NCBI GenBank assembly: GCA_018714205.1
Contig: DVNR01000003.1
Span: 1 to 51,407 of the forward strand
DNA from: Candidatus Aphodousia faecipullorum
Lineage (GTDB): Bacteria; Pseudomonadota; Gammaproteobacteria; Burkholderiales; Burkholderiaceae_F
DNA length: 51,407 bases
Direction of reading: 5' to 3'
In this document: positions 42,737 to 50,875 of the stretch, piece by piece
Layout: the number at the start of each line of letters is the position of its first letter
How positions within the stretch are numbered: position 1 is the stretch's first letter
The notes under the pieces: generated by a model
Seen by the model: the letters and a program-made list of their open reading frames with translations, nothing else
Databases searched by the model: none
Told to the model about the DNA's origin: nothing
Made by a program: the position numbers and the translations under genes

Positions 42737-43528
42737 ATGCCTTTGGATTCTCCTTACGACAATTCCGTTGAATCTCTGATTTCTTTTACCCCTAAAGCAA
42801 CGCGTTACGCCCAAGTTAAAAGGGAAATAATTGATCATATTCAAAAGGAAATATGGCCGTACGGTTACAAATTACCAAGCGAAATTCAATTGGCTCAAAT
42901 TTTTAAAGTGAGTCAGGGGACAATGCGTAGGGCATTGCGCGATCTCGTTCAGGAAGGATTCTTGATTCGGCATCAGGGACGAGGAACTTTTGTAAATAGT
43001 TATAGCGCAAATTTCGATCTCTTCTACAAAAAGTTTGTTCCTATCAGAGCAGATGATCCGAACAAGACTTGGAAGACAGTGACTCGAATGACTTTATTTG
43101 AGGTCATTCCGATAAATCTCCAGATTGCTTCTTTGATGCAAACTAACGATCTAACCGAAAAAATCATTCATATTCGGAGACTGCATTACGCAAAATTGGA
43201 CGATCAGAATATTCGTAGGGTTGATGTGTTCGGTGAACTTTTCCTAAGACAACTTTTCTTTCCTACACTCACTGAAACGGTCTTCCGTGGTCAAAAGAAC
43301 AGCTTGTACGCTTTTTATCAGAATACTTTGGGTGTAACCATCATGCATTCCAGAGATATTATTAAAGCCGTGTTTTTAACTCAAGAGCAAGCGCGCCTTG
43401 CTCATGTGAGCTATCCTTACCCCGGATTGGCGTTGCAGCGCCAATCTTATGACATCAACAATAATATCGTGGAACTGCGCTACCAAGTTTGTCTGACTGA
43501 TCGATGTCATTTAGAGTGCCTTAACTAA
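42737..43528 (+). CDS. GntR/HutC-family transcription regulator (copy 3)
   Basis: A 263-residue regulator. It has a GntR winged helix (about 24-92: RYAQVKREIIDHIQKEIW, LAQIFKVSQGTMRRALRDLV, LIRHQGRGTFVNSY) and a UTRA domain (about 108-263). It strongly resembles copy 1, including FYKKFVPIRADDPNKTWKT, IHIRRLHYAKLDDQ and the ending LTDRCHLEC. ATG 42737 follows AAAGGAG at good spacing, so the in-frame TTG two codons earlier is rejected. It lies just after the dcuC copy 4 and M20 copy 3 genes and is their likely regulator. Confidence 0.9.
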   Translation: MPLDSPYDNSVESLISFTPKATRYAQVKREIIDHIQKEIWPYGYKLPSEIQLAQIFKVSQGTMRRALRDLVQEGFLIRHQGRGTFVNSYSANFDLFYKKFVPIRADDPNKTWKTVTRMTLFEVIPINLQIASLMQTNDLTEKIIHIRRLHYAKLDDQNIRRVDVFGELFLRQLFFPTLTETVFRGQKNSLYAFYQNTLGVTIMHSRDIIKAVFLTQEQARLAHVSYPYPGLALQRQSYDINNNIVELRYQVCLTDRCHLECLN

Positions 43529-44371
43529 AAGCCTTTTAAAATTTTGGTACTATCGTTGGCATGGTTTTAGGGGACGGTTTAGGCGTGCCAGTGCGACTTT
43601 GTGAAATAGTTAGGGAACGCCTAGGTTGGATTGATACTTTTATTGTAAAAGTCCTTCAAACAATAGAGTCGCTTGCTATTACAAAGTGGTGTGTTGTACG
43701 GCTGATTCAGCCCAAGCCTTTGCCGTTTTGAAGGAGGACTATAGGGCGGTTCTATCGGTTAAGGTTTGAACAGATTGGCTCATTCAGTGGGTCATTCCCA
43801 TGAGCGGCTTTGAAATCAGTCTGTTGACCTCGAGTTTTAAGCCGGCCTTTTTGCTCATGGCGAGGATTGACCTTTTGGTTTCTGTAAGCAGTCACCAAAA
43901 GCCCAATTAGTAGTTAAGAAATAAAACTTGATTTTGAAATAATTAAAATTAACGACCCTCTGGACACCGATTCTCAGAGGAATGTTGTGTGTAGTTTTTT
44001 GACGCTTGCTTTGTTCTGCTTTGTAGGCCGAAGAACCCGAACAAATAACATTGCCAACCGTCAGTGAACCCCAATCAGGCATAGCCGCTCTAACTCTGTG
44101 GTAAGCGGTTTAATAGACGCTGTTCATATCAAGACGATAGTCATGTCACATTGCTATAGAATTGAAAAACGCCTTACGAGGCGAGTGATAAACTCTCTTG
44201 AGATTAAAATCGCAAAACACTATGAAGGATTTTCCTCCTTGCCACACATGTTGAAGGCGTATCGCATGCGATGGTAACCCGCCATTCGTTACGAGAGTTT
44301 GCGAAGGATAAAAAGTTAAATCAACTGTATGTTCCAGATGATGGCGTGACGCTGACGTTTTAATTCGCAAA
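43529..44371. other. Gene-poor, probably decayed stretch
   Basis: No confident gene was found in about 840 bases. Short open frames exist on the plus strand, for example 43561-43731 (56 residues, MVLGDGLGVPVRLCEIV) and 44143-44277 (44 residues, MSHCYRIEKRLTRRVI). A further open piece ends in KDKKLNQLYVPDDGVTLTF near 44362, apparently in a frame shifted relative to the last. None has a good ribosome binding site. An inverted repeat CTTTTGGT/ACCAAAAG lies at 43872-43901. The pattern suggests remnants of genes or a mobile element, but no transposase could be identified. Confidence 0.45.
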
Positions 44372-44401
44372 AGGCTACCGACTTTTGCTGTTCGGTAGCC
44401 T
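44368..44401 (-). terminator. Terminator of the BPSS1780-like gene
   Basis: AGGCTACCGA (44372-44381) pairs perfectly with TCGGTAGCCT (44392-44401), with a T-rich tail on the minus strand. Confidence 0.82.
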
Positions 44402-44419
44402 ACTTTGGTCAAGAGGTTT

Positions 44420-45190
44420 TCAATCAACAGCAATATCGCCGTAAATATCGGCCCACATCGGCCAGATGGTGCTGTAGGTGATGGCAGTCAATACAAAGGC
44501 GATTGGGGTCATGATATAGATTGCGTAATCGGAAATTCCAAGTGCCGAAGCCAAGAAAATCGTCCCGAAAGAGCAAAGCATGGTGATGACTCCTAACAAA
44601 ATAAGGAGCACCAAAATCGCCAGCCAATTTCGAAGACATCCAAAAAAAGAATAGAAAATAGCCTTCCCAAGGGTCATGTTCTTCCAGGCGACAAGAGCCG
44701 GGGCAAACCAGGTCGCCATTTGACCGGCGGTGTAACATAGGAGAGTGATGATTGCCGCAGTCCAGGGGAAATGATCCAACACGGATTGCCAAACGATCTC
44801 ACCGTTGCTGACTTGCCACTGACTCATTTCATCCATGGCGGTCAACAGGTAGATGTAATTGGCCACTAGCAAGAATGCTGCGTAGACCAAACCGATTCTG
44901 AAAAGTCGATAGCGCATCGGTCGGTCTTTAAAAAGTCGAACGATGACACCATAATCGGGTTCGCGCCCGTCGTAAGCGTCTTTTGTTCCTTGAATGATCA
45001 ACAAGGTGCCAAATGGCATGAACAGCGCTGCGAGAACCAGTCCGATAAACGGCAATGTGCCCAAAATCGACATGGTGAAAACGTAAAAAATACAAATGCT
45101 CACCATGCCAAAAGGGGCTTGGCGAATGGCCTGAAGCCCCTGACGGATCCATTTAATCGGGGAAGAAAAGGAGGCAATGTGTCCCTGCAT
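44420..45190 (-). CDS. BPSS1780-like integral membrane protein
   Basis: A 256-residue inner membrane protein with about six hydrophobic segments (for example MVSICIFYVFTMSILGTLPF, LFRIGLVYAAFLLVANYIYL, WLAILVLLILLGVITMLC). Family-typical pieces are PLIGLVLAA-like residues near 45 and FAPALVAWKNMTLGKAIFYS. ATG 45190 is chosen because it lies directly after the stop of the upstream gene; a longer frame would overlap that gene. Members of this family sit near polA in betaproteobacteria, but their role is unknown. A strong terminator follows. Confidence 0.82.
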   Translation of the reverse strand: MQGHIASFSSPIKWIRQGLQAIRQAPFGMVSICIFYVFTMSILGTLPFIGLVLAALFMPFGTLLIIQGTKDAYDGREPDYGVIVRLFKDRPMRYRLFRIGLVYAAFLLVANYIYLLTAMDEMSQWQVSNGEIVWQSVLDHFPWTAAIITLLCYTAGQMATWFAPALVAWKNMTLGKAIFYSFFGCLRNWLAILVLLILLGVITMLCSFGTIFLASALGISDYAIYIMTPIAFVLTAITYSTIWPMWADIYGDIAVD

Positions 45191-45191
45191 C

Positions 45192-45662
45192 TCAGAATCC
45201 GAAGTTAATGAATTTTGGAGTTCCCAGTGTATCTTTGCTGTGACCGGGAGCCGAGCTTGCCGGATACTCGGAACGGTTTTCAACAGAATAAGGTACTCGA
45301 GTCGAACCGGGTGTCACAACGTATTCGGTAATACGGTTATTTTGATCGCGGACTGTCTCAATTTGAGTGCGCGAACCCACGGGCTTCTCAGCGCGACCTT
45401 CTTCGCGGTCCTTGCGAGCCTTGGCATAGTCGGCTTCTGACGGCGCGAGGTCAGGGTTTGCTGCATAGCGATTACTTTCTCTAGCCAATTTGTCGTAACC
45501 GCTTGGAGCCCGCTTGGGCTTTTGAGCATTGTTATATGCAGCCTCGGCGGCTTGCTCTGAAATTTGAGGCGGCTGCATGCTGCCGTTACTTTGTGCTGAA
45601 GCAACGCCGGCTTGAGCCAGCGCTAGGCTCAGGAGGGAAAGTAAAAATAAACTTTTGCGCAT
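45192..45662 (-). CDS. DUF2782-like periplasmic protein
   Basis: A 156-residue precursor with a signal peptide (MRKSLFLLSLLSLALAQA, cleaved near ASA-Q, about residue 23). The middle (about 30-85) is low-complexity and charged. The C-terminal part (TQIETVRDQNNRITEYVV through GTPKFINFGF) resembles the DUF2782 domain found beside polA in betaproteobacteria. It overlaps almost directly with the membrane protein gene downstream (one base between stop and start), so they are co-translated. It is divergent from polA. Function is unknown. Confidence 0.75.
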   Translation of the reverse strand: MRKSLFLLSLLSLALAQAGVASAQSNGSMQPPQISEQAAEAAYNNAQKPKRAPSGYDKLARESNRYAANPDLAPSEADYAKARKDREEGRAEKPVGSRTQIETVRDQNNRITEYVVTPGSTRVPYSVENRSEYPASSAPGHSKDTLGTPKFINFGF

Positions 45663-45867
45663 AATAAAACTCGCTTCGTTTTTGTTGCCCTTAACTTTTA
45701 TTATAGGGGGCAGAAGTGAACGATTCTACCGAAAGATTCAAAGCGTTGAGCGCTGAAATTGAAAATAGGTATGACATTTTTCGTTGTGCTGAAAAAGATC
45801 ATGCCAAAAGTCTATTTTGTCTTAAGAAATTTGCTATTGTTTCGGACCTGATCAAGTGACGGACGAT

Positions 45868-48627
45868 ATGGAAATGAAAACAGCCCTTTTAGTTGACGGA
45901 TCCAATTATCTTTACAGAGCCTATCATGGCTTACCAGATTTAAGGACGAGCGCTGGAGAACCGACAGGCGCCATCAAGGGTTTCGCAAACATGCTTCACA
46001 TGATTCGCGAGATGGTGAAACCGGATTTCGCGGCCTGTATTTTTGACGCGCACGGTAAAACATTTCGTGATGATATTTACGCAGACTATAAGGCCAATCG
46101 TCCGCCGATGCCTGAGGATTTGGCAAGCCAAGTTGAACCGATTCATGAAATGATTAAAGCCCTGGGATGGCCGCTATTGCAGGTGCCAGGCATTGAAGCC
46201 GATGATGTCATTGGAACACTTGCCGCACAAGCTCAAGCAGCTGGCATCAAGGTTTTTATTGCCACAGGCGATAAAGACATGAGTCAATTGGTCAATGACC
46301 AAGTTGTCATCATCAACACCATGACGCGGCAGGTACTGGATCCGGAAGGCGTTAAGGCGAAGTATGGGGTGAGTCCCGATCGCATCATTGATTACCTCTC
46401 ATTGATGGGGGATGCGGTTGACAATGTTCCGGGAATTTATAAGTGTGGACCGAAAACTGCGGCCAAGTGGATTAACGATTTCGGCTCTTTAGAAGAAGTG
46501 ATTGCTCACGCCGCCGAAGTCAAAGGAAAGGCGGGGGAGTATTTGCGCGAAGGCCTGCCTTTTTTACCAACGGCTCGAGCGCTTGTGACGATTAAAACCG
46601 ATGCCGATTTGTCCTCCTTTGTATCTGGTGGTATTTCCTCTCTGAGTTTCGTTGAGGAGGACCGGGCTTTTTTGCAAAAATTTTATTCCCGTTGGGAAAT
46701 GCAACAAAGTAAGAAAAAGGTCGATCGGGAGAGCAAAGAGAAAAAGAAGATCCAAAAAACGCAAGAGCCATCGGATACTTTGGATTTGTTCGCATCCATT
46801 GCTCAGGAGGATACGACGACGGCTCCACAAAAACTGACAACTGATAAAGTTGTCATTGTGACCAATGAGACTATCGAGGAGTTGTCAACCGAACTTAATC
46901 GAACTGACTCGCCGGTTGCGTTCGAAATTTTCGCGGACAAAACCGATGGAATGCACGCCGTTGCGGTCGGTATCGGGCTGCAAATTGCGAAGACGTCGTA
47001 TTACTTGCCGTTGGCGCACCAGGCAGGACCGAATATCTCAATCGACGCTTTAAAAGCATGGTTTTACAGCGATAACATGAAAGTCACTTGCGAGGCAAAA
47101 TTCGCACGTCATGCGCTCATGAACGCGAATTTTTCGCTTTCTGCCAAAACGCAGGACATCACGTTACTCAGTTACGTGTTGGAAGCCCATATGAAGCATG
47201 ATGTTGCCAATCTCGCCTTGCGTTGGCTAAAGGCGGATGTGGCAAGCCACGAAGACTTTTTAGGCAAAGGGGTGAAGGCGCGTAAGGCAAGCGAGGCAAC
47301 GGTTGAAGAAGCTGCCGCCTTCATGGCTCAAAGGACAAAGGCCATTGCCGATTTGTATGATGCGCTCTCCACGCGCGTCAACTCCGATGAAGGGTTAAAG
47401 GCGATCTATGAAACGATTGAATTGCCCACGCAAAACGTTCTTTTCAAGATGGAGAGAAACGGTGTTTTAATTGATTCTTTGCGCTTGAGTGCGCAAAGTG
47501 ACGCGTTGGGTGATGAAATTGTTCTGATTGAGGAACAATGCCGAAGTATGGTCGGTCACGATTTTAACTTGGCAAGTCCTAAGCAACTCTCACATGTTTT
47601 ATTCGAAGAGCTTCAATTGCCGGTGCCACCGAAGACCAAAAAGACTGCCACTGGCGGTTACAGCACCGGTGAAGAGGTGTTGCAACAATTGGCGCTTGAT
47701 TATCCGTTGCCGAAAGCCATCTTGGAATTTCGTCGTTTAAGCAAGCTCAAAAGCACATACACGGACAAACTGCCGATGATGGTTTTTGGCAAAACGGGAC
47801 GGGTGCACACGACTTTCGGGCAAACAACCGCTGTGACGGGACGTTTAGCTTCAAGTGATCCAAACTTGCAAAACATTCCGGTTCGCACCAAAGAAGGCCG
47901 TCAGGTGCGTGAAGCATTTGTAGCGGAATCCGGTAAACAAATCATCTCGGCGGACTACTCGCAAATTGAACTTCGCATCATGGCGCATTTATCAGGTGAT
48001 GAGGGACTATTAAAGGCGTTTCATGACGGTTTGGACATTCACCGCGCGACGGCCGCGGAAGTGTTCGGGGTGACTGTGGACTCAGTCACGCCAGATCAAC
48101 GCCGGATGGCCAAAGTGATTAATTTCGGCCTTATTTACGGGATGAGTGCTTTTGGACTGGCTTCTAACCTGGGAATCGAGCCTCAGGCCGCGAAAGTTTA
48201 TATCGATCGGTACTTCGCTCGTTATCCGAAAGTCAAGGCCTATATGGATGAGACGCGGGCGCTTGCTCACCGTCAGGGCTATGTTCAAACTGCCTTCGGT
48301 CGCAGATTGTGGCTGCCCGACATACAAAGTTCCCGCGCCCAAGTCCGTGCCGCGGCCGAAAGGGCAGCCATTAACGCGCCGATGCAAGGGACAGCGGCCG
48401 ACTTGATTAAGAAAGCCATGATCGCTGTTCAGGCCTGGCTTGAAGCCGAGAAGCTAAAGAGTCTTCTGGTTCTTCAAGTGCACGACGAATTGGTGCTGGA
48501 GGTTCCTGACGATGAGGTTAGCCGTGTCAAAGAAAGGTTGCCTCAATTAATGCAAGCCGTGGCAACGTTGAAGGTTCCGCTTTTAGCAGAGGTCGGTGTA
48601 GGGGAAAGTTGGGAGTCCGCTCATTAA
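45868..48627 (+). CDS. polA: DNA polymerase I, apparently without proofreading residues
   Basis: PolA fills repair gaps and removes RNA primers. The 919-residue protein has an N-terminal 5' nuclease (LLVDGSNYLYRAYH, EADDVIGTLA, ATGDKDMSQLV, LMGDAVDNVPGI) and a C-terminal polymerase (DYSQIELRIMAHLSGD near 695, RRMAKVINFGLIYGMSAFGL, VHDELVLEVP near 870), both intact. The middle 3'-5' exonuclease domain is present in outline but the four carboxylates of E. coli (D355, E357, D424, D501) appear replaced: AFEIFADKT, AKFARHAL and AFMAQRTKA. Proofreading is therefore probably lost. ATG 45868 is preferred; GTG 45856 and ATG 45874 are alternatives, none with a strong ribosome site. Confidence 0.93.
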   Translation: MEMKTALLVDGSNYLYRAYHGLPDLRTSAGEPTGAIKGFANMLHMIREMVKPDFAACIFDAHGKTFRDDIYADYKANRPPMPEDLASQVEPIHEMIKALGWPLLQVPGIEADDVIGTLAAQAQAAGIKVFIATGDKDMSQLVNDQVVIINTMTRQVLDPEGVKAKYGVSPDRIIDYLSLMGDAVDNVPGIYKCGPKTAAKWINDFGSLEEVIAHAAEVKGKAGEYLREGLPFLPTARALVTIKTDADLSSFVSGGISSLSFVEEDRAFLQKFYSRWEMQQSKKKVDRESKEKKKIQKTQEPSDTLDLFASIAQEDTTTAPQKLTTDKVVIVTNETIEELSTELNRTDSPVAFEIFADKTDGMHAVAVGIGLQIAKTSYYLPLAHQAGPNISIDALKAWFYSDNMKVTCEAKFARHALMNANFSLSAKTQDITLLSYVLEAHMKHDVANLALRWLKADVASHEDFLGKGVKARKASEATVEEAAAFMAQRTKAIADLYDALSTRVNSDEGLKAIYETIELPTQNVLFKMERNGVLIDSLRLSAQSDALGDEIVLIEEQCRSMVGHDFNLASPKQLSHVLFEELQLPVPPKTKKTATGGYSTGEEVLQQLALDYPLPKAILEFRRLSKLKSTYTDKLPMMVFGKTGRVHTTFGQTTAVTGRLASSDPNLQNIPVRTKEGRQVREAFVAESGKQIISADYSQIELRIMAHLSGDEGLLKAFHDGLDIHRATAAEVFGVTVDSVTPDQRRMAKVINFGLIYGMSAFGLASNLGIEPQAAKVYIDRYFARYPKVKAYMDETRALAHRQGYVQTAFGRRLWLPDIQSSRAQVRAAAERAAINAPMQGTAADLIKKAMIAVQAWLEAEKLKSLLVLQVHDELVLEVPDDEVSRVKERLPQLMQAVATLKVPLLAEVGVGESWESAH

Positions 48628-48641
48628 TCAGAGTGGATAGA

Positions 48642-48682
48642 AAAAAGAGGTGCGACGGCGACCGTTTGGCACCTCTTTTTTT
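48642..48682. terminator. Bidirectional terminator after polA
   Basis: A 12-bp stem (48642-48653 with 48669-48680, including AGAGGTGC/GCACCTCT) has A and T runs at both sides, so it can end polA and the convergent META-domain gene. Confidence 0.9.
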
Positions 48683-48692
48683 AGATTGGTGA

Positions 48693-49148
48693 TTACTCGC
48701 AAGCGCCGGGTTTCTCCGGTTCATACTGCACGAGCAATTCGCCTTTTTCATTCCAGAGCATCAAGCCCTGTTCATTTTGCGTGACATAACGGGTTTCTTG
48801 AAGGACTTTCAAGAGTTTTGCTTCCGTTTGCATCGCTTCCGGAGCGCACATCCGGCGAGTTACCGCCGCGTCTTTAAACGTGAGTTTTTTCCCGTCAAGT
48901 TGATATTCGGTGTTGAAAAGATTGCAGCCCAAGTTACCGGAAACACGTTTCGCATCCAAAAAGTCCATGACAGGCGGCAGATTCTCGCAGTCATTAGCCT
49001 TTGGCGCATCGGCAACAACAAGTTGCCAAGATGTTCCTTCAAGTTTTGATACGGCTTTACCTGCTAATTTGTCTTCAACACTGTTGCCAGAGCATGCGGT
49101 CAATGCCATTGCAGAAATTCCTAGTAATGTGATCAATAGTTTTTGCAT
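48693..49148 (-). CDS. META-domain (HslJ-like) lipoprotein
   Basis: A 151-residue precursor lipoprotein with lipobox LTAC, giving lipidation at Cys19. The mature part (about 38-145) is a META domain, recognised by LEGTSWQLV, SGNLGCNLFNTEYQLDGKKL and AVTRRMCAPEAMQTEAKLLKVL, a pattern shared with heat-shock protein HslJ. Cysteines in DCENL, LGCN, RMCAP and the final GACE could form disulfides in the periplasm. HslJ relates to novobiocin tolerance in E. coli; the role here is unproven. The gene is convergent with polA and its 5' side faces the repeat element at 49210. Confidence 0.85.
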   Translation of the reverse strand: MQKLLITLLGISAMALTACSGNSVEDKLAGKAVSKLEGTSWQLVVADAPKANDCENLPPVMDFLDAKRVSGNLGCNLFNTEYQLDGKKLTFKDAAVTRRMCAPEAMQTEAKLLKVLQETRYVTQNEQGLMLWNEKGELLVQYEPEKPGACE

Positions 49149-49209
49149 GATTGCGTTCCCAAAGCGAAAGAATCCTTGGTAATGGTACGGATTTTTCGCA
49201 TAATGTGCG

Positions 49210-49372
49210 AAAAAAAAGGCCGGGATTTCGTCCCGGCCCCAACTCTCTCTCTTCTCTTGTTCCGGAGGACCAGCTGTGCTCGTCTCTCACGCCTTTAACT
49301 TTAAACAGAGCGCGGTCGAAAAGACGTGAACAATTGCTTGAGGAAGCAACGAAATGTTTCTGGATGAGCCGA
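49210..49372 (-). ncRNA. Candidate small RNA (sibling 1) with rho-independent terminator
   Basis: On the minus strand a conserved block begins GAAACATTTCGTTGC (about 49360), continues through GTTTAAAGTTAAA, CACAGC, GTCCTCC, ACAAG and AGAGAGAGAGTT, and ends in a perfect hairpin GGCCGGGA/TCCCGGCC (49218-49238) followed by eight T. A second copy with the same order lies at 50876. Two C-rich segments (CTTCCTC and GTCCTCC) could pair with ribosome binding sites. The 5' end is not known; TTGAAT and TTTATC hexamers upstream are a weak promoter candidate. A U8 tail fits an Hfq-bound sRNA. No coding frame is evident on this strand. Confidence 0.6.
49276..49329 (+). other. Possible leader peptide frame, 17 residues
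   Basis: On the plus strand a GTG (49276) follows GGAGGA by six bases and encodes 17 residues containing FNF before TGA. A matching frame occurs in the second repeat copy. It may be a real micropeptide or simply the complement of the anti-Shine-Dalgarno motif in the minus-strand RNA, which is the more economical explanation. Confidence 0.25.
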
Positions 49373-49631
49373 AAAAAAAGGTTTCTTGGAAAGAAAAAAT
49401 CGATAAAACAATCGATTATCTTTTATTCAAGATTTGATTGCCTCTAACATTTTGCAATAAATATCTTTCAATGAAGCAACTTATGGAGAGTTTGGAAGAT
49501 GTCGGGAGGTTTTGTTATTTCCAAAATGACGCTTTCGGCAGGTTGAAAGTTATGGGTACAATGAGAAGGTCCGCGCTTTGCTTTGGGCAATCCTTGTCCG
49601 TTTAATTCGTTTGCTAGGAAGGGAGTTTTCC

Positions 49632-50864
49632 ATGAAGCCACTAGTCAATGACAGCCGTCTTGATAAAAAACGCTGGATGGTTTTTTTATTGGCTTGTTTT
49701 ATTTTGGTTTGCGCCGGTGCCAATTACGCATGGAGCGTGTTTGCTCAACCGCTTGCCGAGCATTTAAATGGCGAGATTGGGGATATCGCGTTTGCTTTTA
49801 GCTTGGCAAGCTGCTGTTCACCCATTGCGATGCTGATTGCTGGTTGGGTGAGCGATCACTACGGTCCAAAGCCCATGATGATTTTAGGCGGCGTGATGAT
49901 GGGAGGGGCGTTTATCGGGTGTTCTTTTGCGACTAACGCCATCACGGTCATTGTGGTTTATGGCGCCGTGTTCGGGTTGGGCATGGGAGCCACTTTTTCC
50001 TCCACAACGGGTAATCTGCTGAAATTTTTCCCGGATCGCAGTGGTTTTGTGAGCGGCTTAGCCATGGCTGCGTATGGCGCAAGTTCCGTGATCATTCCTC
50101 CTGTGGCGGTTTTTCTCTTAAACGGTTGGGGCGTTCAGCACGCATTTTTCATGCTCGGCATAGCTTTCATTGTTATTGTGGTCACCGGTGGCGCGCTAAG
50201 TACTCGTTGTCCAGTGGGTTTCGCGCCCACGGGGTTTGTGCCGAAAAAAGCGGTTGACGGGCACATTCAGAGTTTTAGCACAACAGAAATGATGCGAACA
50301 AAGCGCTTTTGGTTCATGTGGGGGATGGGCGTGTGCGGAGCATTGGCGGGCATGATGGCGATTTCATATGCGGCGATGATTGCGCAATTTCAGATGCAGT
50401 ATCAGCCGGCGGCCTGCGCAATGGTGGTGTCCGTGGTTGCTGTCGGCAACATGAGTGGTCGTTTTATCGCTGGCGTGCTCTCTGATTATATCGGCCGTGT
50501 TCCAACACTATTTTTGGCTCAACTGTTAAATTTTCTCGGCATGTTGATTTTGTGGGATTGCGCGCCTGGTGATAATGGTTTGTTTTTGATGTCGATTGTC
50601 GCCTTGGGGCTTGCCTTCGGCGCCTACATGGGAGTCTATCCAAGTTTGACCACGGAAGAGTTTGGACCGGCTCACAATAGCGCTAACTACGGGATGATGG
50701 TTGTAGGCTTTTCCTCAACGGCCATGATTGGTCCTTACATCATGAATTTATTCTACAGTCGCTATGGGGAATTCGATCAAGCTTATATGGTGGGCATCGC
50801 TGTCACACTCTTAGGCTTTGTTTTTGGCTTTTTCTTAAAACGCGCCCTCTCGGCAAAATCGTAG
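49632..50864 (+). CDS. MFS transporter, OFA (oxalate/formate antiporter) family, copy 2
   Basis: A 410-residue inner membrane carrier with 12 predicted spans. OFA features are CAGANYAWSVFAQPLAEHLN, the loop AGWVSDHYGPKPMMILGG after span 2, SDYIGR between spans 8 and 9, and YPSLTTEEFGPAHNSANYGM. ATG 49632 follows GGGAG by six bases; an earlier in-frame start is rejected. It is only distantly similar to copy 1 at 23664. The gene sits between the two copies of the structured repeat, whose RNAs run against it; copy 2 begins 11 bases after its stop. A small organic anion is the likely cargo. Confidence 0.87.
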   Translation: MKPLVNDSRLDKKRWMVFLLACFILVCAGANYAWSVFAQPLAEHLNGEIGDIAFAFSLASCCSPIAMLIAGWVSDHYGPKPMMILGGVMMGGAFIGCSFATNAITVIVVYGAVFGLGMGATFSSTTGNLLKFFPDRSGFVSGLAMAAYGASSVIIPPVAVFLLNGWGVQHAFFMLGIAFIVIVVTGGALSTRCPVGFAPTGFVPKKAVDGHIQSFSTTEMMRTKRFWFMWGMGVCGALAGMMAISYAAMIAQFQMQYQPAACAMVVSVVAVGNMSGRFIAGVLSDYIGRVPTLFLAQLLNFLGMLILWDCAPGDNGLFLMSIVALGLAFGAYMGVYPSLTTEEFGPAHNSANYGMMVVGFSSTAMIGPYIMNLFYSRYGEFDQAYMVGIAVTLLGFVFGFFLKRALSAKS

Positions 50865-50875
50865 TTTCTGAGCAG

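Larger units (their letters stand above)
49149..49631. other. Intergenic region holding repeat element copy 1
   Basis: About 480 bases without a conventional gene. It holds the structured repeat described at 49210-49372, a possible small plus-strand frame at 49354-49437, an ATCGAT inverted repeat around 49399-49416 and the ribosome binding site of the carrier gene (GGGAG at 49621). Confidence 0.6.

Noticed and set aside
43855-44082. A 75-codon minus-strand frame in the gene-poor stretch
   Set aside because: No ribosome site, no recognised domain and no conserved context; not listed as a gene.
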